A stretch of 64,000 bases of DNA from Candidatus Accumulibacter conexus. GTDB lineage: Bacteria > Pseudomonadota > Gammaproteobacteria > Burkholderiales > Rhodocyclaceae. A model generated the notes under the pieces. That model was not told where the DNA came from. It searched no databases and was given only the letters and a program-made list of their open reading frames with translations. Positions 33,692 to 41,428 of the stretch are shown in pieces. How positions within the stretch are numbered: the stretch's first letter is position 1; each line of letters starts with the position of its first letter. The position numbers and the translations under genes are program-made. Where the stretch lies: positions 62,001 through 126,000 of the forward strand of contig JAGFNJ010000002.1 in NCBI GenBank assembly GCA_017592775.1, in the 5' to 3' direction.

Positions 33692-34689
33692 TCTTCCAGC
33701 CGGCGATCATCGCCCTGCTGCTCTCGTCGCTGCTCTGCATCGGGCTGCTGCTGGCTGCGACCCCGTTCGCCATCGACCTCATCCGCAACTGGGATCTGGC
33801 CAGCGGCAGCGAACGGCAACTGCTGCGCGAACGGCGTACCTACCTGCTGTCGACCCTGCTCGCATTCGTCTTCGCCACGCAACTGCTCGCGCTCCTGCTC
33901 TTCGTCTTCAATGCCGATCGAATGGCGTCGCTGTTCGTCGGCGCAATGTGCGCGGTCGGCACACTGCAGGCCAACGCTTTCGGCTTCCCGGCATTGCTGG
34001 CACAGATCCTCGTCTTCTTCCTCGCCGCAGTCTGGCTGGTGATCAACCACGTCGACACGCGTGCCCCCGACTACCCGCTGCTGCGAACCAAGTACGTGCT
34101 GCTGCTCTGCCTGCTGCCGCTCCTGCTCGCCGCCGCCCTGCTGCAATGGCGCTACTTCCTTGCCCTCAAGGCCGACGTCATCACGTCCTGCTGTGGCAGC
34201 CTGTTCTCCGACGCGACGCCCGGGGTCACAGCCGACTTGGCGGCGGCGCCGCCGCTGCCGACGATGATCGCCTTCTACCTCAGCCTGCTGCTCGCCGGCG
34301 CCGCCGCCCTGCTCTACCGCCGATGGCAGCGCGGCGGCTATCTCGTCGCCCTCTTGTCGGCGCTCGCGTTTGCCGTCACCATGGCGGCCATACTGGCCTT
34401 CATCTCGCTCTACGTGTACGAACATCCGCACCACCACTGCCCGTTCTGCGTCCTCAAGCCGGATTACTCCTACCAGGGTTACGCGCTCTATGGGCCGCTG
34501 TTCGTCGGGACGGCCGCCGGCCTCGGCGTCGGCGCGGTGCAGGCTTTTGCCAGCGTCCCCACTCTGCAGTCCGTCGTGCCGGTCGTCGCCGGCCGACTGG
34601 CCGGACTCGCGGCAGGCATGTTCGCGGTCGTCGCCGTCGTCGCTTCGCTGATCGTCCTCAACTCCCGCCTGTTGCTGCTCGCGAATTGA
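33688..34689 (+). CDS. Polytopic membrane protein with His/Cys motif
   Basis: 333-residue integral membrane protein with about eight hydrophobic segments. After segment six it carries EHPHHHCPFCVLKPDY (around residues 248-263), a compact His3-Cys2 cluster suited to metal binding, and a TSCCGSLF pair earlier. Family not recognised. Its ATG overlaps the ATPase stop. In context I infer a metal-handling or redox role. Confidence 0.65.
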   Translation: MIFQPAIIALLLSSLLCIGLLLAATPFAIDLIRNWDLASGSERQLLRERRTYLLSTLLAFVFATQLLALLLFVFNADRMASLFVGAMCAVGTLQANAFGFPALLAQILVFFLAAVWLVINHVDTRAPDYPLLRTKYVLLLCLLPLLLAAALLQWRYFLALKADVITSCCGSLFSDATPGVTADLAAAPPLPTMIAFYLSLLLAGAAALLYRRWQRGGYLVALLSALAFAVTMAAILAFISLYVYEHPHHHCPFCVLKPDYSYQGYALYGPLFVGTAAGLGVGAVQAFASVPTLQSVVPVVAGRLAGLAAGMFAVVAVVASLIVLNSRLLLLAN

Positions 34690-35192
34690 ACACCCTGCTC
34701 CCGAAGCGCCTCGTGACCGCCCTGCTCGCCCTCATCGCGGCTGCCTGCGACGAGGGCAGCGGCGTCCGGCTGAACGTCGGTGACGCGGCACCGGCCTTTG
34801 TCGCGCCGACGCTCGACGCCGAACCCATCAGTTTTCCCGGCGAGTTGCGCGGCAGGCCGGTGGTCATCCGCTTCTGGGCCGACTGGTGCCGCTTCTGCGC
34901 CGATGAGATGCAGGCGATCGACGGCGTCTGGCAGCGTCACCGACAGCAGGGGCTCGTCGTGCTGGCGATCAACGCCGGCCAGAGCAGGCAGGATGTCGAG
35001 GCCTTCATTCGCCGCATCGGCGTCGGCTATGCGGTGCTGCTCGACGACCAGGCGGCGATTTCGCGCCGCTATGGCGTCGTCGGCCTGCCGACGACCTACT
35101 TCGTCGCCGGCGATGGCCGCATCCGTGGCAAGCTCCTCGGCGAGGCCGATGCCGCGACCTTCGAACGTCTGGCTGGCGAGTTGCTGCGATGA
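34686..35192 (+). CDS. TlpA-like thioredoxin lipoprotein
   Basis: 168-residue thioredoxin-fold protein. Redox motif WCRFC (Cys68/Cys71) and a cis-Pro in VGLPTTYF. The N-terminus ends LIAAAC, a lipobox with Cys21, so it is probably a membrane-anchored periplasmic lipoprotein. The start is TTG at 34686, overlapping the previous stop. Such proteins reduce the cysteines of copper or haem chaperones. Confidence 0.85.
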   Translation: MNTLLPKRLVTALLALIAAACDEGSGVRLNVGDAAPAFVAPTLDAEPISFPGELRGRPVVIRFWADWCRFCADEMQAIDGVWQRHRQQGLVVLAINAGQSRQDVEAFIRRIGVGYAVLLDDQAAISRRYGVVGLPTTYFVAGDGRIRGKLLGEADAATFERLAGELLR

Positions 35193-35377
35193 GCGAGCAA
35201 CGTGCCTGCCACCTGTGTGGCCTCGACTGCGGCAAGAGACCGCTGCTGCTGCAGACGACGACGGCCGAGCTGTCTTTCTGCTGCGAAGGCTGCAAGGGAA
35301 TCTATCTGCTGTTGCACGATATCAAGGAAGCGCCAGCCAGTTCGACGGACGCTGGCGGGAATCAGCCGACCGGCTGA
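35189..35377 (+). CDS. Small Cys-rich metal-binding protein (CcoI-type N-terminal domain)
   Basis: 62-residue protein with CHLCGLDCG (Cys7, Cys10, Cys14) and SFCCEGCKGIYLLL (Cys31, Cys32, Cys35). This is the N-terminal metal-binding domain normally fused to CcoI/FixI copper ATPases (CxxCG...CCxGC); here it is a stand-alone gene. It overlaps the stop of the thioredoxin lipoprotein by ATGA. It probably passes copper to the P-type ATPase encoded 1 kb downstream. Confidence 0.75.
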   Translation: MSEQRACHLCGLDCGKRPLLLQTTTAELSFCCEGCKGIYLLLHDIKEAPASSTDAGGNQPTG

Positions 35378-35391
35378 CAGGGAGGGATGCA

Positions 35392-35757
35392 ATGATGAAC
35401 GGAGGCACAATGGAAGCTCTTGGACATGTGATCAACAGGCCAGCGGCACAGGCGGCGGCAATCGGCGGCGCCACGGCCCACGGCGTCGTCGCAGCGCGCA
35501 CGCTGCTGCTCAACCCGCTGACCCTGCTCGCCGTCGGCGCCGCCGGCGGCATGGTCGCCGGCTTCCTGCTCTACCGCTACCGCAAAGAGATCGCGCTGTC
35601 GGTCTCGCGCGCCTGCGGCATGAGCAAGGATTTCGTCCTGCAGCAGAAGGAAAGCCTCGCCGACCTGCTCGAGGAGACCCGCGAACGCGAGGCAGACGCC
35701 GCCGCGGCGGCTGGCGAAAGCAGCGACACGGACGTGCCGCCAAAGACGGCCGGCTGA
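35392..35757 (+). CDS. Small membrane protein preceding the P-type ATPase
   Basis: 121 residues from ATG 35392 (SD GGGAGGG); a second ATG at 35410 also has a GGAGG site. One or two membrane helices (about 25-62) followed by a charged helical tail (KESLADLLEETRERE) with Ala/Asp/Ser. Not recognised; possibly a regulatory or assembly subunit. Confidence 0.55.
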   Translation: MMNGGTMEALGHVINRPAAQAAAIGGATAHGVVAARTLLLNPLTLLAVGAAGGMVAGFLLYRYRKEIALSVSRACGMSKDFVLQQKESLADLLEETREREADAAAAAGESSDTDVPPKTAG

Positions 35758-35780
35758 GTCCGGTGCCAGCGAGAGCAGCC

Positions 35781-36449
35781 ATGATGGCGTCCACCGACTC
35801 TGCCGACGCCCTGGCGCGCCGGATATTCGTTCGCTACCGTGCCGCTGGCCACCTGCGGCTGGAACTGCCGGCGGCAATCTGTTCGCCGGCCAGCGCGCGC
35901 AGCATCGAGGCGGCCCTGCGGCGCCAGGAAGGCGTCTATCGCGTTGCGCTGCATGCCGGCGAGCGCAAGCTGTCGGTGTTCTACGATGAGCACGCCTGTG
36001 ACGCCGGCGCCATCGCCCGCTGCCTGTACCGGCTACTGCCGGATCTGCCGACAGCGGGCGATCCAGGGCTGGCGACGGCGGCCGGCGAGGCCGCCGTCCC
36101 GGCAGCGGCTGCGGCAGCGGGGCGCGGCGAGCGCCCGGCGGGCACGGCGACGCAGTTCGAGGCCGCGGCCCGGCGTGCGCTGCGTCGTCTGCTGCGCGGC
36201 ATGGATCGCTACCCGCAGTTGCAGGGCGTGCGGACGCGCGTGCAACCGGTCCTCGAGAGCGCGCTGAGCGAACGGGCGATCCTCAACTTCCTCAACGACC
36301 TGCTGGCTTTCCATCTCATCCGCGTGCACTGGGATCTGATCACCCAGCAATGGTTGCGCGACCCGCTGAAGTTCCGTTCCGCCTGGCTGACGATCTTCTA
36401 CCTGGTGTTCCTGCTCGTTCGCTACCGCAAGGGCGGCGACCGCAAGTGA
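35781..36449 (+). CDS. HMA-like protein with C-terminal membrane helix
   Basis: 222 residues. The N-terminal part (about 10-85) resembles an HMA_2 ferredoxin-like domain (RYRAAGHLRLELPA, VYRVALHAGERKLSVFYDE) without the CxxC metal motif. A central Ala-rich linker follows, then a helical region and one C-terminal membrane segment (FRSAWLTIFYLVFLLVRYRK). The stop overlaps the start of the P-type ATPase, so both are made together. I infer an accessory domain of the pump. Confidence 0.65.
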   Translation: MMASTDSADALARRIFVRYRAAGHLRLELPAAICSPASARSIEAALRRQEGVYRVALHAGERKLSVFYDEHACDAGAIARCLYRLLPDLPTAGDPGLATAAGEAAVPAAAAAAGRGERPAGTATQFEAAARRALRRLLRGMDRYPQLQGVRTRVQPVLESALSERAILNFLNDLLAFHLIRVHWDLITQQWLRDPLKFRSAWLTIFYLVFLLVRYRKGGDRK

Positions 36450-38893
36450 GCGCCGACGGCCACCGCAACCTGTACGTCGTGCACCGGCTGCGGCGCCGGG
36501 TGCGCGTCATCGCGCCCGCGCTGGCGCGGAATGAGGAACGCAGCTGCATCGTCGAGATCCTGCTGCGCAAGCGGCCCGAGATCAGCGACGTCCGCGCCAT
36601 TGCCGCGCTCGGCTCGCTGGCAATTCACTACGATCCGCGGCGCCTGCCCGAAGCCCGCCTGCTGGCCGGCGTAGACGAGCTCATCGGCCGTCTGGCTGCC
36701 TGCCCGCCGCTGCGAGAGCCGACCGTCGGCGCGGTCGGCGGCGATGCGCCATTGCAGGAATCCTCGCTGGCCATCGAAGGCATGAGCTGCGCCTCGTGCG
36801 CCCTGCTGATCGAACTGTCGCTGCGCCGTGATCCACGCGTCAGTGTGGCGAACGTCAATTTCGCCGCGCAGACGGCAGTCGTCCGCGGCACGATCAGCCG
36901 CGACGAGGTGTTCGCACTGGTCAACCGGCTCGGCTACCGCGCACAGGCGATGGACACGCTGGCGCAGCGCCGCCTGCTCGTCGAGCGCGAGAAGGAGAGA
37001 CTCGCACTGGCGAAAAGGCGTGTCGTCGTCGCCGCCACCCTGACGACGCCGGTGATGCTGCTCGGCATGGCGATGCATCGCTCGCCGGCACTGCGCCTGC
37101 TCGAGTTCGCACTGGCGACGCCGGTGCTTTTCGGCCCCGGCCGGGAGATCTTCGACAAGGCCTGGCGGATGGCGCAGCAAAAGGGTGCCAACATGGACTC
37201 GCTGGTCGCCCTCGGCGCCGGGTCGGCTTACCTGTACAGCCTCCCGGGCCTGCTGCGCGCGTCACACCACGTCTATTTCGAGGCCGCCGCCGGCATCGTC
37301 AGCTTCGTCCTCCTCGGCCGTTTCCTCGAAGAGCGCGCCAAGGGCCAGGCGAGCGAGGCGATCCGCAAGCTGATCGAGTTGCAGGTGACGACGGCGGTGG
37401 TCCTGCGCGACGGCCGCGAGGAAGTTCTGCCGATCGACGAGGTCGTCGTCGGCGACCGGCTGCGTGTGCGCCCCGGCGAGCGCATTCCGGCCGACGGCGT
37501 CGTCGAGTCCGGCAGTTCGGAGGTGAACGAAGCGCTGCTCAGCGGCGAGTCGCTGCCGGTCGGCAAGGGCTGCCACGACCGTGTGTACGCCGGCTGCGTC
37601 AACGGCAACGGCAGCTTCACGCTGCGCGCCACCGCGGTCGGTGCCGACACCGTGCTGGCGGGGATCGTCCGCCTGGTCGATCACGCCCAGGGCAGCAAGC
37701 TGCCGGTGCAGAAACTTGCCGACCGCATCGCCGAACGCTTCGTTCCTGCCGTCGGCGGCATCGCCGGGCTCACCTTCGGCGGCTGGCTGCTCGCCGGCAG
37801 TCCGCCGGCGAGGGCGCTGGCGCACGCCATCGCCGTCCTGCTCATCGCCTGTCCGTGTGCGCTCGGGCTGGCGACGCCGACGGCGATCATGGTCGGCACC
37901 GGCCAGGCAGCGCGGCGCGGCATCTACATCCGCAACGGCGAGGCACTGGAAAGCGCCGCCAGGCTGGACACGGTCGTCTTCGACAAGACCGGGACGATCA
38001 CCGAAGGCCGACCGGTGGTCACCGATTTCTTCCCCACCGCCAACGTCGGGCGGACGTGGCTGCTGGCGATCATTGCCGCTGCGGAAGCCGGCTCCGAGCA
38101 CTTTCTCGGCCGGGCGATCACGGCCTGGTGCACGGCACAGGCGATCGTGCCGGCAGAATGCAGCCAGTTCACGGCGATCCCCGGGCGCGGCGTGCGTGCC
38201 GTCTGCGAGCAGCAGACGGTACTGATCGGCAACTCGGCACTGCTCGCGGAGGCCGGCATTGATTGTCAGGCCAGCTCGGCGCAGGCGGCGGCACTCGCCG
38301 ACCAGGGCCGGACGCCGGTCTTCGTCGCCGTCGACGGCCATCCCGTCGCCCTGCTGGCAGTCGCCGACCAGCCGCGCGCCGGCGCGCGCGAGGCGATCGC
38401 GCTGCTGCATGGCCTCGGCATCGAGACCGTGATGGCCACCGGCGACGTCGCCGCCGTCGCCCGCCAGATCGCGCGCCAGGTGGGAATCGGGCGCGTCGTC
38501 GCGCGCGCGACACCGGCCGACAAGCTGGCGTTGATCCGCGATCTGCAGCGCCAGGGCAGGCGCGTCGGCATGATCGGCGACGGCATCAACGACGCACCGG
38601 CGCTGACCGCTGCCGATGTCGGACTGGCGATCGGCAGCGGCGCCGACATCGCCCTCGAAGCGGCCGACATCACCCTCGTCGGTGGCGACATCGGGCGCGT
38701 CGCCGCGACGATCGAACTGTCGCGGCAAACGATGCGCATCGTCCGTCAGAACCTCTTCTGGGCACTCGGCTACAACGTCGTCGCGATTCCGGTCGCCGCC
38801 GCCGGCCGCCTCAGCCCGATGATCGCCTCGGCGGCGATGGCGCTGTCGTCCGTTTCCGTGGTGAGCAATTCGTTGCGCCTGCAGAAGCACTGA
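36446..38893 (+). CDS. CopA/CcoI-like heavy-metal P1B-type ATPase
   Basis: 815-residue copper-class P-type ATPase, GTG start at 36446 in GTGA overlap. Residues 8-85 form an HMA_2-like domain without CxxC. Residues 108-175 form an HMA domain with GMSCASC (Cys115/Cys118). Then membrane helices, actuator SGESLPVGK, the ion-path CPC motif at 469-471 (IACPCALGLATP), phosphorylation Asp513 in DKTGT, and GDGINDAPAL. CPC marks a P1B-1-type Cu(I) pump. The direction in CcoI-like members is export to the periplasm for cuproenzyme assembly. Confidence 0.92.
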   Translation: MSADGHRNLYVVHRLRRRVRVIAPALARNEERSCIVEILLRKRPEISDVRAIAALGSLAIHYDPRRLPEARLLAGVDELIGRLAACPPLREPTVGAVGGDAPLQESSLAIEGMSCASCALLIELSLRRDPRVSVANVNFAAQTAVVRGTISRDEVFALVNRLGYRAQAMDTLAQRRLLVEREKERLALAKRRVVVAATLTTPVMLLGMAMHRSPALRLLEFALATPVLFGPGREIFDKAWRMAQQKGANMDSLVALGAGSAYLYSLPGLLRASHHVYFEAAAGIVSFVLLGRFLEERAKGQASEAIRKLIELQVTTAVVLRDGREEVLPIDEVVVGDRLRVRPGERIPADGVVESGSSEVNEALLSGESLPVGKGCHDRVYAGCVNGNGSFTLRATAVGADTVLAGIVRLVDHAQGSKLPVQKLADRIAERFVPAVGGIAGLTFGGWLLAGSPPARALAHAIAVLLIACPCALGLATPTAIMVGTGQAARRGIYIRNGEALESAARLDTVVFDKTGTITEGRPVVTDFFPTANVGRTWLLAIIAAAEAGSEHFLGRAITAWCTAQAIVPAECSQFTAIPGRGVRAVCEQQTVLIGNSALLAEAGIDCQASSAQAAALADQGRTPVFVAVDGHPVALLAVADQPRAGAREAIALLHGLGIETVMATGDVAAVARQIARQVGIGRVVARATPADKLALIRDLQRQGRRVGMIGDGINDAPALTAADVGLAIGSGADIALEAADITLVGGDIGRVAATIELSRQTMRIVRQNLFWALGYNVVAIPVAAAGRLSPMIASAAMALSSVSVVSNSLRLQKH

Positions 38894-38896
38894 GGC

Positions 38897-39598
38897 TTGG
38901 ACCATACACAACATCAGACGCTGGTCGAGTTCTCCTACTGGCTCGCCTTCATGACCGGCATCCTCGGCAGCGGCCACTGCCTCGGCATGTGCGGCGGCCT
39001 CGTCTCGGGCTTTTTCATGAAGCTCGGTGCCCGGGGCGTCGCCCCCTATCTCGCCTACCACCTGACGCGCGTCGGCGTCTATGTGCTGATCGGTCTGCTG
39101 GCAGCGGCGCTCGGTACCGTCCTCGTGCAGACCGGTGCCTTCGGCAGGCTGCAGGGACTGCTGCAGATCGTCGCCGGCGGCATCGTCATCCTGCTCGGTC
39201 TCGACCTGCTGGGCGTCTCGCCGTGGCGCAACACGCTCGCCTTCGCGCCGATCAACTGGCTGCGCCGCCAGTTCGTCGACGCCAGCGCACGCGGCGTGCT
39301 GCCGGGAGCGATGATCGGCGGCGCGATCAACGGTCTCATGCCCTGCTCGATGACCATGGCAATGGCGATCAAGGCGACGACCGCGCCGTCGATCGTCGAA
39401 GGCGGCCTTCTGCTGCTCGCATTCGGCGCCGGCACGCTGCCATCGATGCTCTCGGCGAGCTTCCTCTTCGGCCGGCTCGGCGTGCGCACGCGTGGCTGGC
39501 TGCTGCGGGGCGCCGCGCTGTTCGTCATCGTCCTCGGGCTGACGACCGTCTGGCAGGGTGTCCGCTACTACCTCGTGATGCAGCGGCTGCTCGGCTGA
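38897..39598 (+). CDS. SafE/TauE-family membrane protein
   Basis: 233 residues, six or seven membrane helices, start TTG 38897. The signature GHCLGMCGG (26-34) and a second GLMPCSMTMAMA identify the UreH-like/SafE group that often lies beside CcoI-type copper ATPases and cbb3 oxidase assembly genes. Cys28, Cys32 and Cys in GLMPC could carry copper. It follows the P-type ATPase by 3 bp. Confidence 0.82.
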   Translation: MDHTQHQTLVEFSYWLAFMTGILGSGHCLGMCGGLVSGFFMKLGARGVAPYLAYHLTRVGVYVLIGLLAAALGTVLVQTGAFGRLQGLLQIVAGGIVILLGLDLLGVSPWRNTLAFAPINWLRRQFVDASARGVLPGAMIGGAINGLMPCSMTMAMAIKATTAPSIVEGGLLLLAFGAGTLPSMLSASFLFGRLGVRTRGWLLRGAALFVIVLGLTTVWQGVRYYLVMQRLLG

Positions 39599-39845
39599 GC
39601 GGCGGCCACGACAGGAGTCTGCGCACACCGGCGGCGAGACCGTGGCAGCGCCTGCCGGCGGCCGGATCGGTCAGCGACGAGGGCATCGCCTGCGGCGCCT
39701 CGCAAGCGACGCTCGGCTGGCAGCACCAGCAGGCCCGTTGCCCACTGTCGCTGCGACGATTTGCCGCAACGCACCGCCCGGCAAAGGCCCTACCATGCGT
39801 CGTGACGCCACCCCGCGCTGGCACCCTTCACCCCTGGCCAGGAGC
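39599..39845. other. Gap of 247 bp inside the run
   Basis: Only non-coding-looking DNA. A further promoter for the two NosL genes could lie here, but none is clear. Confidence 0.3.
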
Positions 39846-40451
39846 ATGACCGTGAACCGCCGTGATCTGCTGAAAATCTCGCTCGCCTCGACCGGCCTTC
39901 TCGCCACCACCGCACAGGCGCAATCATCCTGTGCCACCGACGGCACCCCGGCCCAGTTCATCCCGAAAAAGGCGGCCGATCCCCGACCCGCCGAGAACGA
40001 CCTCGAGAAGTTCCCGAAATGCCCGTACTGCGGCATGGATCGCCGCCAGTTCCACCACTCGCGCATGCTGCTGCAGTACAGCGATGATCTGCCCGACGGC
40101 GTCTGTTCGCTGCATTGCGCAGCGATCAGCCTGGCCGTCAACGTCGACCGCGAGCCGAAGAGCATCTGGGTCGCCGACAACGCGTCAAGCGCCGAGATCA
40201 AGCCGCTGCTCGGCGTCGACCAGGCCAGCTTCCTGGTCGGCAGCCGCATCAAGGGGGTGATGAGCAGGCGCAGCAAGGTCGCTTACGGCAGCGAAGCGGC
40301 AGCCCGGGCAGCCATGGCGGAGAACGGCGGCGACCTGGGAAATTTCGAGCAGGCGCTGCTCGCCGCCTACACCGACATGTCGCAGGATGTCGCGATGATC
40401 CGCAGAAGTCGTGAAGAGCGGCGGCAACGAGCGGCGCGACCGCAGGGGTGA
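39846..40451 (+). CDS. NosL-family periplasmic protein (1)
   Basis: 201 residues. The N-terminus NRRDLLKISLASTGLLATT is Tat-like. The NosL motif KCPYCGMDRR (Cys59/Cys62) with downstream His and Met-rich HHSRMLLQY fits a Cu(I)-binding site. NosL is the copper chaperone of the nos system; here there is no nosZ in the window. AGGAG precedes the ATG. Confidence 0.82.
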   Translation: MTVNRRDLLKISLASTGLLATTAQAQSSCATDGTPAQFIPKKAADPRPAENDLEKFPKCPYCGMDRRQFHHSRMLLQYSDDLPDGVCSLHCAAISLAVNVDREPKSIWVADNASSAEIKPLLGVDQASFLVGSRIKGVMSRRSKVAYGSEAAARAAMAENGGDLGNFEQALLAAYTDMSQDVAMIRRSREERRQRAARPQG

Positions 40452-40957
40452 ACGCCGCCACCTTGTGGTCGCGACTGCCGCAGTGGCTCGTTGCCGGCGT
40501 TTTCTGGCTGGCTGCCGGCCTCGCAATGGCCGGCCCGCTGCCACCAAAGCCGGGCGAGCGGGATCTCTGCCCGGTTTGCGGCATGCTCGTCTCGCGTTAC
40601 CCGCACTGGATCGCTGTGGTCGCCTACCGTGACGGTCAGGCGCATTTCTTCGATGGCGCCAAGGACCTGTTCAAGTACCTCGGCAACCTGCCGCGCCATG
40701 CGCCTGGCCGAAGCGCCGGCGACATCGCCAGCATCTGGGTCACCGAGTACTACGGACTGACCCGAATCGACGCCCGCCGGGCCTTCTACGTCATCGGTTC
40801 CGACACGCCGGGACCGATGGGACACGAGTTCGTCCCCCTTGCCACGCGCGCCGACGCGGAGGAGTTCCTCAAGGAACATCGCGGTCGGCGCATACTCGCT
40901 TTTGGCGAGGTGACGGCAGAACTGGCGGCACGGCTCGACAAAGGACTGTTCGACTGA
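40448..40957 (+). CDS. NosL-family protein (2)
   Basis: 169 residues, GTG start at 40448 overlapping the first NosL stop. Signal peptide at about 1-29. CPVCGM (Cys41/Cys44) with Met46, then FFDGAKDLFKYL and the C-terminal GHEFVPL typical of NosL. A tandem pair of NosL-like proteins suggests a relay or heterodimer. Confidence 0.85.
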   Translation: MNAATLWSRLPQWLVAGVFWLAAGLAMAGPLPPKPGERDLCPVCGMLVSRYPHWIAVVAYRDGQAHFFDGAKDLFKYLGNLPRHAPGRSAGDIASIWVTEYYGLTRIDARRAFYVIGSDTPGPMGHEFVPLATRADAEEFLKEHRGRRILAFGEVTAELAARLDKGLFD

Positions 40958-41000
40958 AGCAGCCGCGACGGCAGTGATCCCGCGGCAGCAGCCCGCCGGC

Positions 41001-41327
41001 TCAGGGCAGAGTCAGGATCCAGCGCACGAGGATGCGGATGTTGTCCATGCCGGCACGCTTGTTGGCCGACATGTAGTCATTCCCCCAGGCACCACCCCCA
41101 CCCTCATACACCTTGGTGACGAGAATCTCCTCGACTTCCGGCTTGCCGCGGTAGCGCCTGGCGACGTCGCGCCAGGCAGGACCGCGCAGCGTTTCATCGA
41201 CATCGTGACAGGTCAGGCAGCGGCTCTGGTCAGCCAGTTCGAGCATCGCCGGATCGACCGGCGGCGGCGCCGCCAGTGCCATTGGCGAGAGCAACGCCAG
41301 ACAGGGGATCAGGGTTTTCGGGTTCAT
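41001..41327 (-). CDS. nirM: Cytochrome c551-type protein (NirM)
   Basis: 108-residue periplasmic monohaem cytochrome. Signal peptide ends near ALA (residue 20). Haem motif CLTCH (Cys37, Cys40, His41). Conserved GPAWRDVARRYRGK and W-G region with the Met in NDYMSANKRAG. It follows nirS on the same strand and is the expected electron donor to cytochrome cd1. AGGAG is near the ATG. Confidence 0.85.
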   Translation of the reverse strand: MNPKTLIPCLALLSPMALAAPPPVDPAMLELADQSRCLTCHDVDETLRGPAWRDVARRYRGKPEVEEILVTKVYEGGGGAWGNDYMSANKRAGMDNIRILVRWILTLP

Positions 41328-41383
41328 CGCTTCTCCTGTTGGCAGACGCGCCGAAGCTGACTCGTCCGCCGCACCATGAACGA

Positions 41384-41407
41384 AACGGGGGGCCGCAGCC
41401 CCCCGTT
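41384..41407 (-). terminator. GC-rich hairpin between nirS and nirM
   Basis: ACGGGGGGC / GCCCCCCGT with a 4-base loop, followed on the minus strand by TTCGTTC. It begins 22 bp after the nirS stop. It can lower nirM output or protect the nirS mRNA end. Confidence 0.6.
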
Positions 41408-41428
41408 CGCTTCGACTGCGGTCTTCGT

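Noticed and set aside
39846-40957. A nos operon
   Set aside because: Two NosL-like genes are present, but nosZ, nosR, nosD, nosF and nosY are not. The ABC pair at 31849-33691 is FtsX/MacB-like, not NosFY.
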